Shown: positions 44,319 through 54,445, numbered from the stretch's first letter. The stretch: DNA of 64,000 nucleotides from Dehalococcoidia bacterium (GCA_025361145.1 JANYAV010000004.1:1-64000); one strand, 5' to 3'. Numbers and translations: made by a program. The notes: generated by a model from the letters alone, not told the origin.

Positions 44319-45893
44319 TTAAAGATTAATATTGGAATATTTTCTCCAGGGTTTAGATTTGTAAGCCCGGTTCCATTTATTGTCCAGAATATCCAGAGCT
44401 TGATTAATGTATTTCCTGGTATCACTGGGCATAATCACGTCATCAGTAAAACCCCGCTCTGCACTCTGATAGGGGCTTTCATAAAGATCACGGAACTCCT
44501 TGATGCGGCTTTCTCTGACTTCTTCCGGGTTAGCAGCATTCTGGATCTCTTTGGCAAAGATAACACTGGCCGCGGTTTCTGCCCCTACAATGGTAATTCT
44601 GGCAGTTGGCCAGGCAAACACAAAGTCAGCTCCAATGCTTTTATCCAACATGCCATAATGGGCTCCGGCATAACTCTTTCTGATCATAATAGAGATCAAC
44701 GGTACAGTGGCATCAGCCCAGGCATAGAGTAACTTAGCTCCATGACGTAAAATACCTTTCCAGTCTGATGCGGAACCGATCAAGAATCCGGGGCAATCCC
44801 CCAGGGCTATTACCGGGATATTGAAGAGGTCGCAGAAACGAATGAACCTGGCACCCTTATCGGAAGAGTCAAGATCCAGACAGCCGCTCATCCAGGTGGG
44901 CTGATTGGCAAATATTCCTATCGTTCTTCCTGCCATGCGGGCGAAACCGGTAATAACGCTCTTGGCATGAAGAGGAAGGGTTTCAAAAAAGACTCCATCA
45001 TCCACAATAGCTTTGATAACGATCCTCATGTCATAGGGATCAAAGGGCTTGTCTGGAATAAGGGTATCCAGTTCCGGGATAACCCGGTTAGGATTGTCGT
45101 TAGTCGCTACCAGCGGAGGTCTTTCGGTATTGTTAGAAGGGAAATAAGACAAAAGAGTTTTACATTTATCCAGGGCATCTCTATCATCTTCGGCTACTAC
45201 ATGAGTTTGGCCGGATTTGATGGCATGGGCTTTGTAGCCGGATAAGTCTTCCAAAGAGATTTCTTCGCCCACCTGGGTTTTTACGAAAGCGGGACCCGCG
45301 ATGCCCATAAAACCAGTCTTTTTGATTTGTATAATAAAATCCTGCATCACAGGGTGATAAGCCTGACCGCCCAGGCAAGGTCCCATCAACAGGGAAATCT
45401 GAGGGATGATGCCGGAAGCCGCAATCTGGGAATGAAAAGTCCAACCGTAAGCCTCCAGAGTATCCATGCCCTCTTGAAGTCTCGCGCCGCCGGAATCATT
45501 AAGGGTGAGAAAAGGCCAGCCTTTATCTTTAGCAAAATCAATGGCGTAGGATAATTTCTTGCCGTGGTATTCTCCAAATGTACCTGCCATCGAGGTGAAG
45601 TCTTCAGCTGCAGCCACTACATACCTGCCATTGACTTTCCCGAAGCCGGTCACGATGCCTTCAGCAGGGATATCTTTGCCTTCCAACCCGAAGGCAGTTG
45701 TACGATGAGTGACAAAAAGGCCTATTTCAGTAAATGTGTCAGGGTCAAAGAGGTAGTCCAGTCTTTCTCTCGCGGAGAGCTGACCAGCCTGATGGCGTTT
45801 CTCAACCGCCTTGGCTCCTCCCATTTCGAGTATCTTGGCACGTTTCTTTTTATATTCCTCAATAAGCTCAGCCGTGCTTTTGGCGTCTGCCAT
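44319..45893 (-). CDS. Acyl-CoA carboxylase carboxyltransferase subunit (PccB/MmdA-like)
   Basis: 524 residues with two crotonase-like carboxyltransferase domains. The N-terminal LNDSGGARLQEG and C-terminal YAGAHYGM and GAETAA motifs form the acyl-CoA and biotin sites. It is typical of propionyl-CoA carboxylase beta or methylmalonyl-CoA decarboxylase alpha. No biotin carboxylase, biotin carrier or membrane decarboxylase subunit is nearby, so direction is open. AAGGAG ribosome site. Convergent with the mutase set. Confidence 0.88.
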   Translation of the reverse strand: MADAKSTAELIEEYKKKRAKILEMGGAKAVEKRHQAGQLSARERLDYLFDPDTFTEIGLFVTHRTTAFGLEGKDIPAEGIVTGFGKVNGRYVVAAAEDFTSMAGTFGEYHGKKLSYAIDFAKDKGWPFLTLNDSGGARLQEGMDTLEAYGWTFHSQIAASGIIPQISLLMGPCLGGQAYHPVMQDFIIQIKKTGFMGIAGPAFVKTQVGEEISLEDLSGYKAHAIKSGQTHVVAEDDRDALDKCKTLLSYFPSNNTERPPLVATNDNPNRVIPELDTLIPDKPFDPYDMRIVIKAIVDDGVFFETLPLHAKSVITGFARMAGRTIGIFANQPTWMSGCLDLDSSDKGARFIRFCDLFNIPVIALGDCPGFLIGSASDWKGILRHGAKLLYAWADATVPLISIMIRKSYAGAHYGMLDKSIGADFVFAWPTARITIVGAETAASVIFAKEIQNAANPEEVRESRIKEFRDLYESPYQSAERGFTDDVIMPSDTRKYINQALDILDNKWNRAYKSKPWRKYSNINL

Positions 45894-46312
45894 TTATTTC
45901 TCCTTTAGGGAATATTGAGTCAATTTTTAAAGCATCCACATCTGCGTCGGATAAGTATTTAATAAAAGTGCCAGTTGTCGCCTTATTACCGCAGCAGCGG
46001 CCCAATGATTCATACCATTGACATCCGATCTTATCTCATTTCCAAGGCTATATTATACAGGATATGAGCAAAAATTTAAAACCTGATGAACCTTAAAGTG
46101 GTGATAAAAACCTGAACGGAACATTGACAGTCTTATCGCCCAAAACTATAATTACGTATATAAATTTTAGAAAATTTTGCTAATCATGGAACAATCTCTC
46201 ATACCCTATCTTTGTTTTATCCAATTTATCAATCATTAAAATTATCATAGCCTCAACATTTCGGGAAAGACTATTAAAATACAAGAACGAAGTAAAGGAA
46301 GAACAGAAACAA
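45894..46312. other. 419-base divergent intergenic region
   Basis: Between the divergent carboxylase and selenoprotein genes, so it should hold both promoters. A TATAAT on the minus strand (complement at 46052-46057) is a candidate -10 for the carboxylase. A 45-codon minus-strand frame at 45868-46005 (TTG start, no ribosome site) was judged too weak to call. Otherwise A/T-rich and featureless. Confidence 0.5.
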
Positions 46313-48124
46313 ATGACTAACATTGAAGAGATAAAGTTAGAAGTTTATAACCCTACATCCTCGTTTGAGGTTAATCAAGGCTTCGCTGCGCGGCTACCCG
46401 ATCTTGACGGGAAAATTATTGCTGAAATAGCCAACCCGGGCTGGCAATTTGATAGGACTTTTGCTTTGGTGGAATCGCTTTTAAAAGAGAAATATCCCAC
46501 AGCCAAATTTATCAGCTACAAAGATTTACCTGAGCTAAATAATGTAACTGATACTAAAGGAATCGAGGAAGCGCTTAAAGCGGTAGGGGCCCAGGCGGCC
46601 ATCATCGGCAACGCTGGCTGAGGTTCCTGCTCAACATCATGCGGCCGTGCTGCCGCTAGAATCGAAATCATGGGTATTCCCACCGCCATAATTGTGCGCC
46701 AGGGATTCACTCGAATTGTGGCTAACGCCTTTGCCGGATTTGGCTTACCTCGTGAGGCCCCTGTATTATATGAATTTCCTACGGCAATGTTTGAAACTGG
46801 CAGTGATTTAACACCGATTAATCAGAATATTGATAAGCTGGTTGCTGCGCTGACCACCTGGACACCCAGGGTCAGTTCGAAAGGGGTGTTCAAACCGCCG
46901 ATGGTGACCATTACCGGTAAAGACTACCAGAATGCCCTGGAGAATATGCAAAGCCATTTCATGAAAAACCTGTGGGGCGCGGGACTTCCTATCAATCCTC
47001 CCACTAAGGCAGCCTTGGATAAACTTTTAAGCGGGACTCCTCTGTCCCCTGATACCGTGATCTCTCCTTCGGGTGGAGTTGTTCCCAAGGGTGGTATAGC
47101 CACTGTCCAGAGTATCGCGGTAGCGCTGGCTATGGCAGGCGGACGTCCTGAGTATATGCCGGTCTTAATCTCTGCCGTCAGGGCTATTACTAATCCTAAA
47201 TTTGGGCTTAAAGCTCTTAATCCGACTACCAATGACATAGTCCCGGTAATTGTAGTAAATGGACCCATCGCCAGGCAAATCCGCCTGAGTTCCGGCTACG
47301 GCTTGATGGGCCCGGATCCCCAATATCCGGCCAGTGAGATCATTGGACGTGCCATTAGATACATTCAGCAAAATCTGGGTGGAGCCATACCGGGAGCCGG
47401 GACTATGGCGAACTTCGGAGGGCTGAGGTCCGTAAATGCGGTTTTTGCCGAAGACGAAGCTGGCCTGCCAGAGGGTTGGGACTCTTTCGCCGTTGAACAA
47501 GGCTTCAAGAAGGATCAAAACATCGTAACGGCCGCTGCTGCCAATAGCATGGTCAACCTGGTCATGAAAACCTATGGTACAAAAGAAAAAAATGACACCA
47601 TGCTTATGAATATAGCTTCCTATATGAGCATGTCCAACACTTTTGGCTACGTACCCCTCGAGGCATGGCAAAGTCCCAGTCTCGCTAACGGAATGCTGCT
47701 GATGACCCGTGGTTTTGCAGCAGCGTTGGCCTCAGCCTCCGCGACTAATTACTCTAAAAAAGATGTGAAAACTTTCCTTTGGAATAATACCCTGTTTCCA
47801 GTAGAGAGGGCTAGGGCCATGGGCCAGGCCCCCCTGTCAACTACGGGTGAGGATAAGCTTAAGCCATTTGTGATTACCGACTCCGCTGGAAAATCGGTGA
47901 TCCCGCTAACAGCCACTCCTGCCCAGATCACTATTATAATCGCCGGTGGCGAGCAGTCCGGGCATTGTTATTGGATGGCGGCCAATGGACCCAACGGTTA
48001 CCTCCATGTTAATGATGAGATACAGTTGCCAGCTAACTGGCAGGAGTTATTACAACAGGCTGAAAAGGACCTTGGACCTCTGCCTGGCGGCTCTATCTAT
48101 TCAGATGGAATACGCCATTTGTAA
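46313..48124 (+). CDS. UGSC-family selenoprotein with C-terminal DGLPxxPPT-like domain
   Basis: 603 residues if the in-frame TGA at 46619-46621 is read as selenocysteine (position 103). The context, G-U-G-S-C followed by S-T-S-C and then IEIMGIPTAIIV, is the UGSC motif of a named (seleno)protein family. The frame continues unbroken for 500 codons, and the Sec-less paralogue at 50378 aligns across the TGA without a gap. Residues 1-175 are the UGSC domain. Residues 185-603 resemble a separate family marked by GLPINPPT and Gly-rich loops. Function unknown; redox chemistry is likely from Sec103/Cys106. Confidence 0.85.
46641..46656 (+). promoter_or_regulatory. Candidate bacterial SECIS hairpin
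   Basis: GCGGC-CGTGCT-GCCGC, a 5-bp GC stem starting 20 bases after the TGA codon; the loop carries GU at 46647-46648. Distance and loop fit bacterial SECIS elements read by SelB. Fold inferred by eye only. Confidence 0.45.
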
Positions 48125-48236
48125 TATCGGCCATTTTTGTATATTATAAATAGAATATTTTATCAGTAGACTTCAGAAATTCTGAATTACTATTCACTTC
48201 AGGATCGTTATTTAAAGACAAGGAGTTGAAAGAAAA

Positions 48237-49916
48237 ATGTCCAGAATAAAGAGCCTGCTCTTAACCCTGGTACTTGCCCTGGTATTGATTTCTCTTCTAG
48301 CCGGATGTGCGCCGGCAACTACTACCCAGGTGCCAACCTCAACTGCTACAGCTACAGCAACTACCACGACAGATGGAAAGCCCCAGGGAAACCTGGTAGC
48401 AGCGCTGCAGGGCTTCGGCAGTGAAAATTTCCTTACCTGGTTAGACCCTAAGTTCTCAACTCCGCAACTTATGGTTTATGACATGTTAATCTATTGGGAC
48501 CACATTAATCATGTTTTATTGCCAGGGGTTGCCGAAAGTTGGGAAGTCTCGGCGGATGGTCTTACTACTACCTACCATATTCGCAAAGGGATCCAATTTT
48601 CAGATGGCTGGGGAGAACTGACCGCGACTGACGTAAAATATTCTATTGAAATGCAGGGCTCACCCGAATCTATCGGTAAGACAGCCCAGGCCCGGCGTAT
48701 CGCCAGCATGGATATCCCAGATCCCTACACCCTGGTTGTGCATATGAAAACCCCATATCCTACTTTCTATCTGGATTTTTCGATGGCCAACTCAGGCGTC
48801 TGTCAGGGTATGATGTGTAAGGCTTATATAGATAAAGTAGGCGAAGAAGTAGCTGGGCAAAAACCTATTGGTTCTGGCCCTTATAGGCTGGTCGACAGCC
48901 AATTAGGAGACTTTTACAAATTTGAGGCCCTGGATAGCCACTGGCGGGTGGTTCCTGAATTCAAGACTGTTACTGTGCGCCTGCTTACAGAGTCGAGCTC
49001 TGTAGTAGCTGCGCTTAAGAATCATGAGATAGACCTGTCTGAGGTTCCCAATGGCCAGTTGGAGGATTTGAAAACCGCTGGGCTGGGTACAGAAGTCAAT
49101 CCTGTAGGCGGCAGCATTCTAATGGTCTCCCTTGGCGGAATGATCATCCCCGAAGATAAACGCTATGACGCTGCCAAAGACAATAAAGACCCCTGGGCAG
49201 ATACCAGGGTGCGGAAAGCTATGGCAATCGCCATCGACCGCGCAGCCATAGCTAAAGCTGTATATGCGGGTCTGGCTAAACCTGCATCAGTTCCTCTGCT
49301 CACCCTCGACTATGATAAATACCAGTATCCTTATGATCCTGCTGCTGCCAAGCAGTTGCTTAAAGATGCCGATTACCCCAATGGATTCAGTTTCAGGTGT
49401 GTTTCCTCCGTCAATCCCAATGATGCGCAAGCACCGCGGGTCATGGAAGCGTTGGCCGGATATTGGGAGCAGATCGGGTTAAAACCGCAGATCGCTACTA
49501 TGGACTATAACGCTTATTATGCTCAGTACGTTGTTCCTTGTAAAACAGCCGGGGACGTAACGCTGACTCCCATTAACTCAGTCGCCGATCAGCTGGCTAA
49601 AGCCGAACTTTTTCTTTTCCCCAATGTGCAGCAGGTTGTCTTCCAGGATGAAGGCTCCTATGCCATCTATAAGGCCCTGTCGCCGAATGCAACTTATGAA
49701 CAACGGCTTGCCGTGGTGGAGCAATTAAACCAGTATTACTATGATAATGTCGGCCCCATACCCGTGGTCAGAACCGCTCGTACTTTCGCCTGGAATCCGG
49801 CGACCGTTGGGCCGTGGCCTCATGTAGAAGCAGCTCAACCTCTTTACCTGGAGTATGTCCGTCATGCCAAGCCCCTTAACAACTACCGTTTGTTTATCCC
49901 CTGGCCGGGTAGATAA
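48237..49916 (+). CDS. Family 5 solute-binding lipoprotein (peptide/nickel type), copy 1
   Basis: 559 residues. Lipoprotein signal with lipobox LAGC (Cys24), then a Thr/Ala-rich linker (about 28-48) and the SBP_bac_5 fold (GVAESWEVSADGLTTTYHIRKGIQFSDG is its signature segment). Its paralogue at 56511 shares the signal peptide almost residue for residue. No ABC permease or ATPase is encoded anywhere near. AAGGAG ribosome site. It follows the selenoprotein gene by 112 bases. Confidence 0.9.
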   Translation: MSRIKSLLLTLVLALVLISLLAGCAPATTTQVPTSTATATATTTTDGKPQGNLVAALQGFGSENFLTWLDPKFSTPQLMVYDMLIYWDHINHVLLPGVAESWEVSADGLTTTYHIRKGIQFSDGWGELTATDVKYSIEMQGSPESIGKTAQARRIASMDIPDPYTLVVHMKTPYPTFYLDFSMANSGVCQGMMCKAYIDKVGEEVAGQKPIGSGPYRLVDSQLGDFYKFEALDSHWRVVPEFKTVTVRLLTESSSVVAALKNHEIDLSEVPNGQLEDLKTAGLGTEVNPVGGSILMVSLGGMIIPEDKRYDAAKDNKDPWADTRVRKAMAIAIDRAAIAKAVYAGLAKPASVPLLTLDYDKYQYPYDPAAAKQLLKDADYPNGFSFRCVSSVNPNDAQAPRVMEALAGYWEQIGLKPQIATMDYNAYYAQYVVPCKTAGDVTLTPINSVADQLAKAELFLFPNVQQVVFQDEGSYAIYKALSPNATYEQRLAVVEQLNQYYYDNVGPIPVVRTARTFAWNPATVGPWPHVEAAQPLYLEYVRHAKPLNNYRLFIPWPGR

Positions 49917-49943
49917 AATTGGCTTGAGTCTCGAATGAATTGA

Positions 49944-49979
49944 AAATAGGGCGTCTGGTTTTTACCAGACGCCCTATTT
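49944..49979 (+). terminator. Terminator after the first binding-protein gene
   Basis: 16-bp perfect stem (arms 49944-49959 and 49964-49979) with a TTTT loop. The stem core TAGGGCGTC/GACGCCCTA recurs in the terminator at 58239-58276 after the paralogous gene, so the terminator was duplicated with it. Confidence 0.85.
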
Positions 49980-50377
49980 GTTTTGCTAATAAATTGGCGA
50001 TTATTTACCAGAAGTTAGTAGGCCTTCCAATATTTCAACAGCGACTACTTAGCCCTGGACTAAGGGGCGAGGAACACACGTTTTACCTTCGATGACGATA
50101 CTGGACAGGTGGCGTTCCATCTTTACTATCGAAAACTGGTCATTTTTGTGTCCCCCTTGACTACATCCTCAAGATTAAGAATTTTCAATGCTATTTCCCC
50201 GCTTAAGAAGTAATAGAATATTAACAAAAATATTAAGCTTTCCACAATTCTAAGCTTAATTCAACCTTAATATCCTATAGCTACAATTGTGTTTGTGTCT
50301 CCGGCAAAAAGCAGTATAATATTTCGGGGTATGTTACAGCCCTTTGCCTGAAGACTAGTAAAAAGGAGACAAGCGGA
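49980..50377. other. 398-base gap with a possible gene relic on the minus strand
   Basis: Minus-strand codons from ATG 50118-50120 down to TAA 50001-50003 read protein-like (ending AVEILEGLLTSGK) but are broken by an internal TAA at 50049-50051, 40 codons in all. It may be a decayed C-terminus; I cannot name a family. The rest is A/T-rich and probably holds the promoter of the next gene. Confidence 0.3.
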
Positions 50378-52045
50378 ATGGATTATGAAATTTTAAGTCC
50401 CTGGGCTGAGGTTGACCCGGGGGAACCTAGAGCTCTCGTGCCCCGCGCGACCGACCTCCAGGGTAAGACTATAGGTTTTTATACCGATTGGAAATGGCAT
50501 GGGCCTGTTATAATGCAGGAACTCGAGAAGCTCTTAAAAGAAAGACTGCCAGGCTCAAAATTTAGCCATTTTCAATTTCCCGTCATGGGTATGGATATTC
50601 TCCAGAATGAAAATTATAAAGCCAAATTAGTGGAATGGGTTAAGACCGTCGATACCGTCATTGTAGGTTTTGGCGACACCCGCAGTGGTTCGTTATACCT
50701 TGCCTGTGACAGTGTTACCATAGAAGACCTGGGCAAACCGGTGATTATGCTCTCCAAAAAGGGCTTTGAACGCGATGCGATGTTAAAAGCTGAGGTAAAA
50801 AATCTGCCTGGACTGCGCATTACAACCGCAACTATTCCCAGTAATGCTAAAAGCCTGGAACCTATCCAGGAGGGTTTGACTAAAGAGGTTATAGATAATC
50901 TTATCCTTGGTTTGACCGGTTCCTTGACTGCCGAAGAAAAGACACCTACTAGAAAAGCAGTGCAAATCCCACCCAGGATCGCCTTTAAAGGTACTCTTGA
51001 AGAAGTAAATAGGTTTTTCTATAAGACGGGTTGGTCGGATGGGTTGCCTTTAATTCCCCCCACTGAGGAAGCTGTCAAAGAAATGCTTCAGGGCACGGAC
51101 CTGCCCGCCGATCATATCGTGGCTAAGCTGCCACCCAGATACGGCCATGCCACGGTGGAGAAGATTGCCATTAATGCGGTTATGGCTGGCGCTCTGCCAA
51201 CCTATTTGCCGCTGTTGATAGCCAATGTTCAGGCACTGGTAAGTCATCCGGAGAATCGCCATGTTTTAGTTCAGCCGGTATCGGTTGCTCCCTGTTGGGT
51301 TATCAACGGTCCGATACGCAACGATATCAATGTCAACAGTGGCTCTTTGCTTTTCAGCTCAGGCATGATGGCCAATGCCGTCATTGGCCGAGCTATGCAA
51401 CTTATTATCAAGAACATCGGTGGGGTGCAACCGGGAATCGACCTGGTGTATTTCTACGGGCATGCCGGGATGTCCAGCCTGTGCTTCGGTGAGAACGAAG
51501 AGGCAAGTCCCTTTGATCCATTGCATGTGGAAAACGGTCTTAAAAAGGAAGATAGTGCTGTTTCTCTTTTCTTCGTCAGCGCCAATTCGCAGGTATTTAG
51601 CGGAGGGGGCAGTTTTGCCGATGATAAACTCCTGGTAAGCGCTCTTTCCGAGAGCGTTTCAGGTGCTCTTGGGGGCAAGGGAATAGGAGTGGGAGGCATA
51701 GGAGGTACCAACTGCCTTTTTATCATAAGCCCCGGTTCTGCCAGACTGTTGGCTAATAATGGCTGGACCAAACAGAAAGTCTACTCTTTCATAAAGGAAG
51801 AAGCCAGGAATGTAGTTCGTTCAAAAAGAATCGAGAAATGGGAACCCACCTGGGGCGAGCCCGAAAAGGGACTCAGGATTATGGTCGCCGGAGGATTAAT
51901 TAATTACAATACCGCCTATCAATTCCAGGGAGGTTTTTTGGGCTGGATAACCCAGAAAGTAGAGTTGCCCGCAAAGTGGCCTGAGCTGGTAAAGAAATAT
52001 CAGGACACACTGCCTCCCTACGCCCAATATCTAAAAGTAAAATAG
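50378..52045 (+). CDS. UGSC-like paralogue without Sec or Cys
   Basis: 555 residues with the same two-part plan as the selenoprotein at 46313. In an ungapped alignment of the motif, Sec103 corresponds to Thr101 and the motif Cys to Gly104 (GDTRSGS), so the redox centre is gone. The C-terminal part has the full GWSDGLPLIPPTEEAV motif and Gly-rich loops (VFSGGGSF, GIGVGGIGGT). Possibly a partner subunit of the selenoprotein or a diverged enzyme using only the C-terminal domain. AAGGAG ribosome site. Confidence 0.75.
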   Translation: MDYEILSPWAEVDPGEPRALVPRATDLQGKTIGFYTDWKWHGPVIMQELEKLLKERLPGSKFSHFQFPVMGMDILQNENYKAKLVEWVKTVDTVIVGFGDTRSGSLYLACDSVTIEDLGKPVIMLSKKGFERDAMLKAEVKNLPGLRITTATIPSNAKSLEPIQEGLTKEVIDNLILGLTGSLTAEEKTPTRKAVQIPPRIAFKGTLEEVNRFFYKTGWSDGLPLIPPTEEAVKEMLQGTDLPADHIVAKLPPRYGHATVEKIAINAVMAGALPTYLPLLIANVQALVSHPENRHVLVQPVSVAPCWVINGPIRNDINVNSGSLLFSSGMMANAVIGRAMQLIIKNIGGVQPGIDLVYFYGHAGMSSLCFGENEEASPFDPLHVENGLKKEDSAVSLFFVSANSQVFSGGGSFADDKLLVSALSESVSGALGGKGIGVGGIGGTNCLFIISPGSARLLANNGWTKQKVYSFIKEEARNVVRSKRIEKWEPTWGEPEKGLRIMVAGGLINYNTAYQFQGGFLGWITQKVELPAKWPELVKKYQDTLPPYAQYLKVK

Positions 52046-52085
52046 TTATTCTTAGCCGTTCTGTATGGGTTTTTAGCTTTCAATT

Positions 52086-52114
52086 TACTGGCCGTTGTAA
52101 AACAACGGCCAGTA
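52086..52114 (+). terminator. Stem-loop terminator
   Basis: 13-bp perfect stem (52086-52098 with 52102-52114), loop AAA, weak T-tract (GTATTT). Ends the UGSC-like gene. The following ~300 bases to 52423 contain no recognisable gene; only the AAAGGAG site of the next gene is clear. Confidence 0.65.
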
Positions 52115-52423
52115 GTATTTCAGCTATGCGGTGAATTGTCGGATAGGTTGGTGAACACTCGCCGCTTTTAACGCAGGGGGGTTTTAGTGGGCTCTTTTAA
52201 ATTGGAGCACAGGATTTTCAAATTACAATCGCCTGTGTTTGAAAAGTTAATCAAAAGTGGAGTAATATTGAGTATAAAGGGTAAAATTATCACAGTCTTG
52301 GTAGACATAAATAACCGCTTGATTATCCAGTAAACGTGGCACCTGCCAATCAGCGGAAATATGTGGGCAGCGGAAACAATTCTTCAAAATAAGTTTTTAA
52401 TTTGCATGATAAAGGAGCCAAGA

Positions 52424-54391
52424 ATGAAATTTCCCAAATTATTTAGCCCTATTAAGATTGGTACGCTGGAATTACCCAATAGAATTGTATATTCTCCCTG
52501 CGGCAGCACTACAGCCTCAGAAGAGGGTTATGTCACTGACCGTATGCTGGACCTTTATCACTCCTACGCCAGTGGCGGAGCCGCCCTGGTTTGTGTTGAG
52601 GATACCCATGTGAACCTGATTGGAGGGCGCCCTCCTTTTATTTATGATGACAGTTTTATTCCGGGTTTTTCCAATCTTGCCGAAGCTATACATAAAGGTG
52701 GTGCTAAAGCCGCTCTTCACCTGGGTCATCTTGGCCGTTGTTCCCATAGTTTATTGGGCCCTAAGCTCCACGCGCTGCCCAAGGGGGGTCAGTTAGCACC
52801 TTCAGCACTGGCCTATGCCAGTCCGGGTTATGTAGTGCCGCGAGCCATGACTGTCGACGAGATTCTGTCTACCGAAGATGACTTTGCTGAGGCAGCCTTC
52901 AGAGGTAAGAAGGCCGGCTTCGACGTTATCTGGCTGCATGGCGCTCATTCCTTCTTGATCAATAATTTCTTATCCGCGGAATCGAATAAGCGGGAAGATG
53001 AATACGGTGGAAGCTTCAATAAAAGGCTCCGTTTCCTGTTGGAGGTGATTCAGAAAATAAAGCAAAAGATAGGGGATGATTATCCCCTCATGGTTAGCCT
53101 GAATGCCGTAGAAGCCTTAGAGGGCGGCTTGACGATTGAACATACCCGGCAGATCGCTCAACACTTGGAGGCTGCTGGTGTTAATGCCATCCGGCTTTCT
53201 CACGGCAATCTCCCGCCTGTAGCCATGGAAGGCCTTGACTACTTCGGCATGGTCTCAGCTTCATCCCCTAGGTTGCCTCAAGGTTATCTGGTTCACCTTG
53301 CGTTAGCAGTCAAAGACGTTGTTTCCATACCGGTCATGGTTGCCGGCCGTATTCTTTCTCCCGAGCTGGCAGAAAAATTCTTGGAACAGGAGAAGGTAGA
53401 TCTTATCGGTATAGGTAGGGGTATCATTGCCGATCCTGAATGGCCTAACAAGGCCAAAGAGGGCAGGGAAAATGAGATCCGCCACTGCATAGGTTGCGGT
53501 GTCTGTGCTCCCGGTCCCAAGATCAGACAGTGTTCTGTCAATCCTCGTTGGGTCCATGAGGCGGAATATACGATAACCCCAGCCACACAAGTCAAGAACG
53601 TTTTCATTGCCGGCGGCGGCCCTGCTGGCTTGGAGGCAGCGCAGATAGCTGCTTTGAGAGGGCATAAGGTTACCCTCTTTGAGAAGGACAGGCTGGGCGG
53701 GCAAATCAATATAGCTTGTGTGCCTCCGGCACGGCAGGATATTAAATTATTCCTTGACTATCAAAAAGTACAGATGGAACTATTGAAAATTAAAATAAAG
53801 AATGAAGAACTAACCGCGGACAAGGTTAAACAAGCCAAGCCGGACGCGGTGGTAGTGGCCACCGGTGCCCACCCATCCTGGCCGGACTTCCCTGGCAGCC
53901 ATAACCAAAATGTGGTTACAGTCTGGCAGGTCCTTGACGGCTCAGTCGTTCCCACGGGTAATGTCGTTATCCTCGGAGGCAAGCAATATGGCGCCGAGAC
54001 AGCTGAATACCTGGCCGCCAAGGGATGTCAAGTAACTATAGTTGAAGAATCAGCTGAGATAGCTTCTCCGTCTTCAGGCGGGGCCGATTACAAAGTAGGC
54101 CTGGATGCCACCTACTTGCGACAAAGCCTGAGATTCCTGGGGGTCAATATAATGACCAAAACTGTCTTTGAAGAAATAAATGGCAATGGAGTAACGGTGA
54201 ACCGTAAGGGTGAACGCTGTACTATCGGGGCAGATACGGTTGTACTGGCGCTCGGCCACGAAGGCAACAAGGAACTTGCTGAGCAATTGAAAGACCTGGG
54301 CATTGAACTTTACATCGTGGGGGACTGCAGCGGCGTTGGCAGACTGCAAAAGGCCATCAAAGAAGGATTTAAGGCTGGCCTGGCGCTTTAA
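52424..54391 (+). CDS. OYE/2,4-dienoyl-CoA-reductase-like Fe-S flavoprotein, copy 1
   Basis: 655 residues from ATG 52424 (AAAGGAG). An FMN TIM barrel (1-340), a [4Fe-4S] motif C355-C358-C361-C370, then an FAD/NAD(P)H reductase module (about 388-655, with IAGGGPAGLEAA and ILGGKQYGAETAEYL). The Tyr that protonates substrate in FadH is Phe here (F177, HSFLINNF), unlike copy 2. Likely NAD(P)H-dependent reduction of an enone or enoyl ester; this copy may be impaired or altered in proton transfer. Confidence 0.88.
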   Translation: MKFPKLFSPIKIGTLELPNRIVYSPCGSTTASEEGYVTDRMLDLYHSYASGGAALVCVEDTHVNLIGGRPPFIYDDSFIPGFSNLAEAIHKGGAKAALHLGHLGRCSHSLLGPKLHALPKGGQLAPSALAYASPGYVVPRAMTVDEILSTEDDFAEAAFRGKKAGFDVIWLHGAHSFLINNFLSAESNKREDEYGGSFNKRLRFLLEVIQKIKQKIGDDYPLMVSLNAVEALEGGLTIEHTRQIAQHLEAAGVNAIRLSHGNLPPVAMEGLDYFGMVSASSPRLPQGYLVHLALAVKDVVSIPVMVAGRILSPELAEKFLEQEKVDLIGIGRGIIADPEWPNKAKEGRENEIRHCIGCGVCAPGPKIRQCSVNPRWVHEAEYTITPATQVKNVFIAGGGPAGLEAAQIAALRGHKVTLFEKDRLGGQINIACVPPARQDIKLFLDYQKVQMELLKIKIKNEELTADKVKQAKPDAVVVATGAHPSWPDFPGSHNQNVVTVWQVLDGSVVPTGNVVILGGKQYGAETAEYLAAKGCQVTIVEESAEIASPSSGGADYKVGLDATYLRQSLRFLGVNIMTKTVFEEINGNGVTVNRKGERCTIGADTVVLALGHEGNKELAEQLKDLGIELYIVGDCSGVGRLQKAIKEGFKAGLAL

Positions 54392-54445
54392 CTAGATGTG
54401 ATATCATAGATCATATTTTTTAAATAACCGACGAAGGAGTCGAGA

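Noticed and set aside
45868-46005. 45-codon minus-strand frame upstream of the carboxylase
   Set aside because: TTG start without a ribosome site, overlap with the carboxylase start, and no recognisable family. The composition is protein-like but too weak to call.
46619-46621. Nonsense mutation making the UGSC gene a pseudogene
   Set aside because: The TGA falls exactly at the family's known Sec position, the downstream frame is intact, and a candidate SECIS hairpin follows.
46670-48124. Separate 484-residue gene starting at ATG 46670
   Set aside because: This would cut the UGSC protein at its Sec codon. The frame is continuous through the TGA, the paralogue aligns across it without a gap, and no ribosome site precedes 46670.
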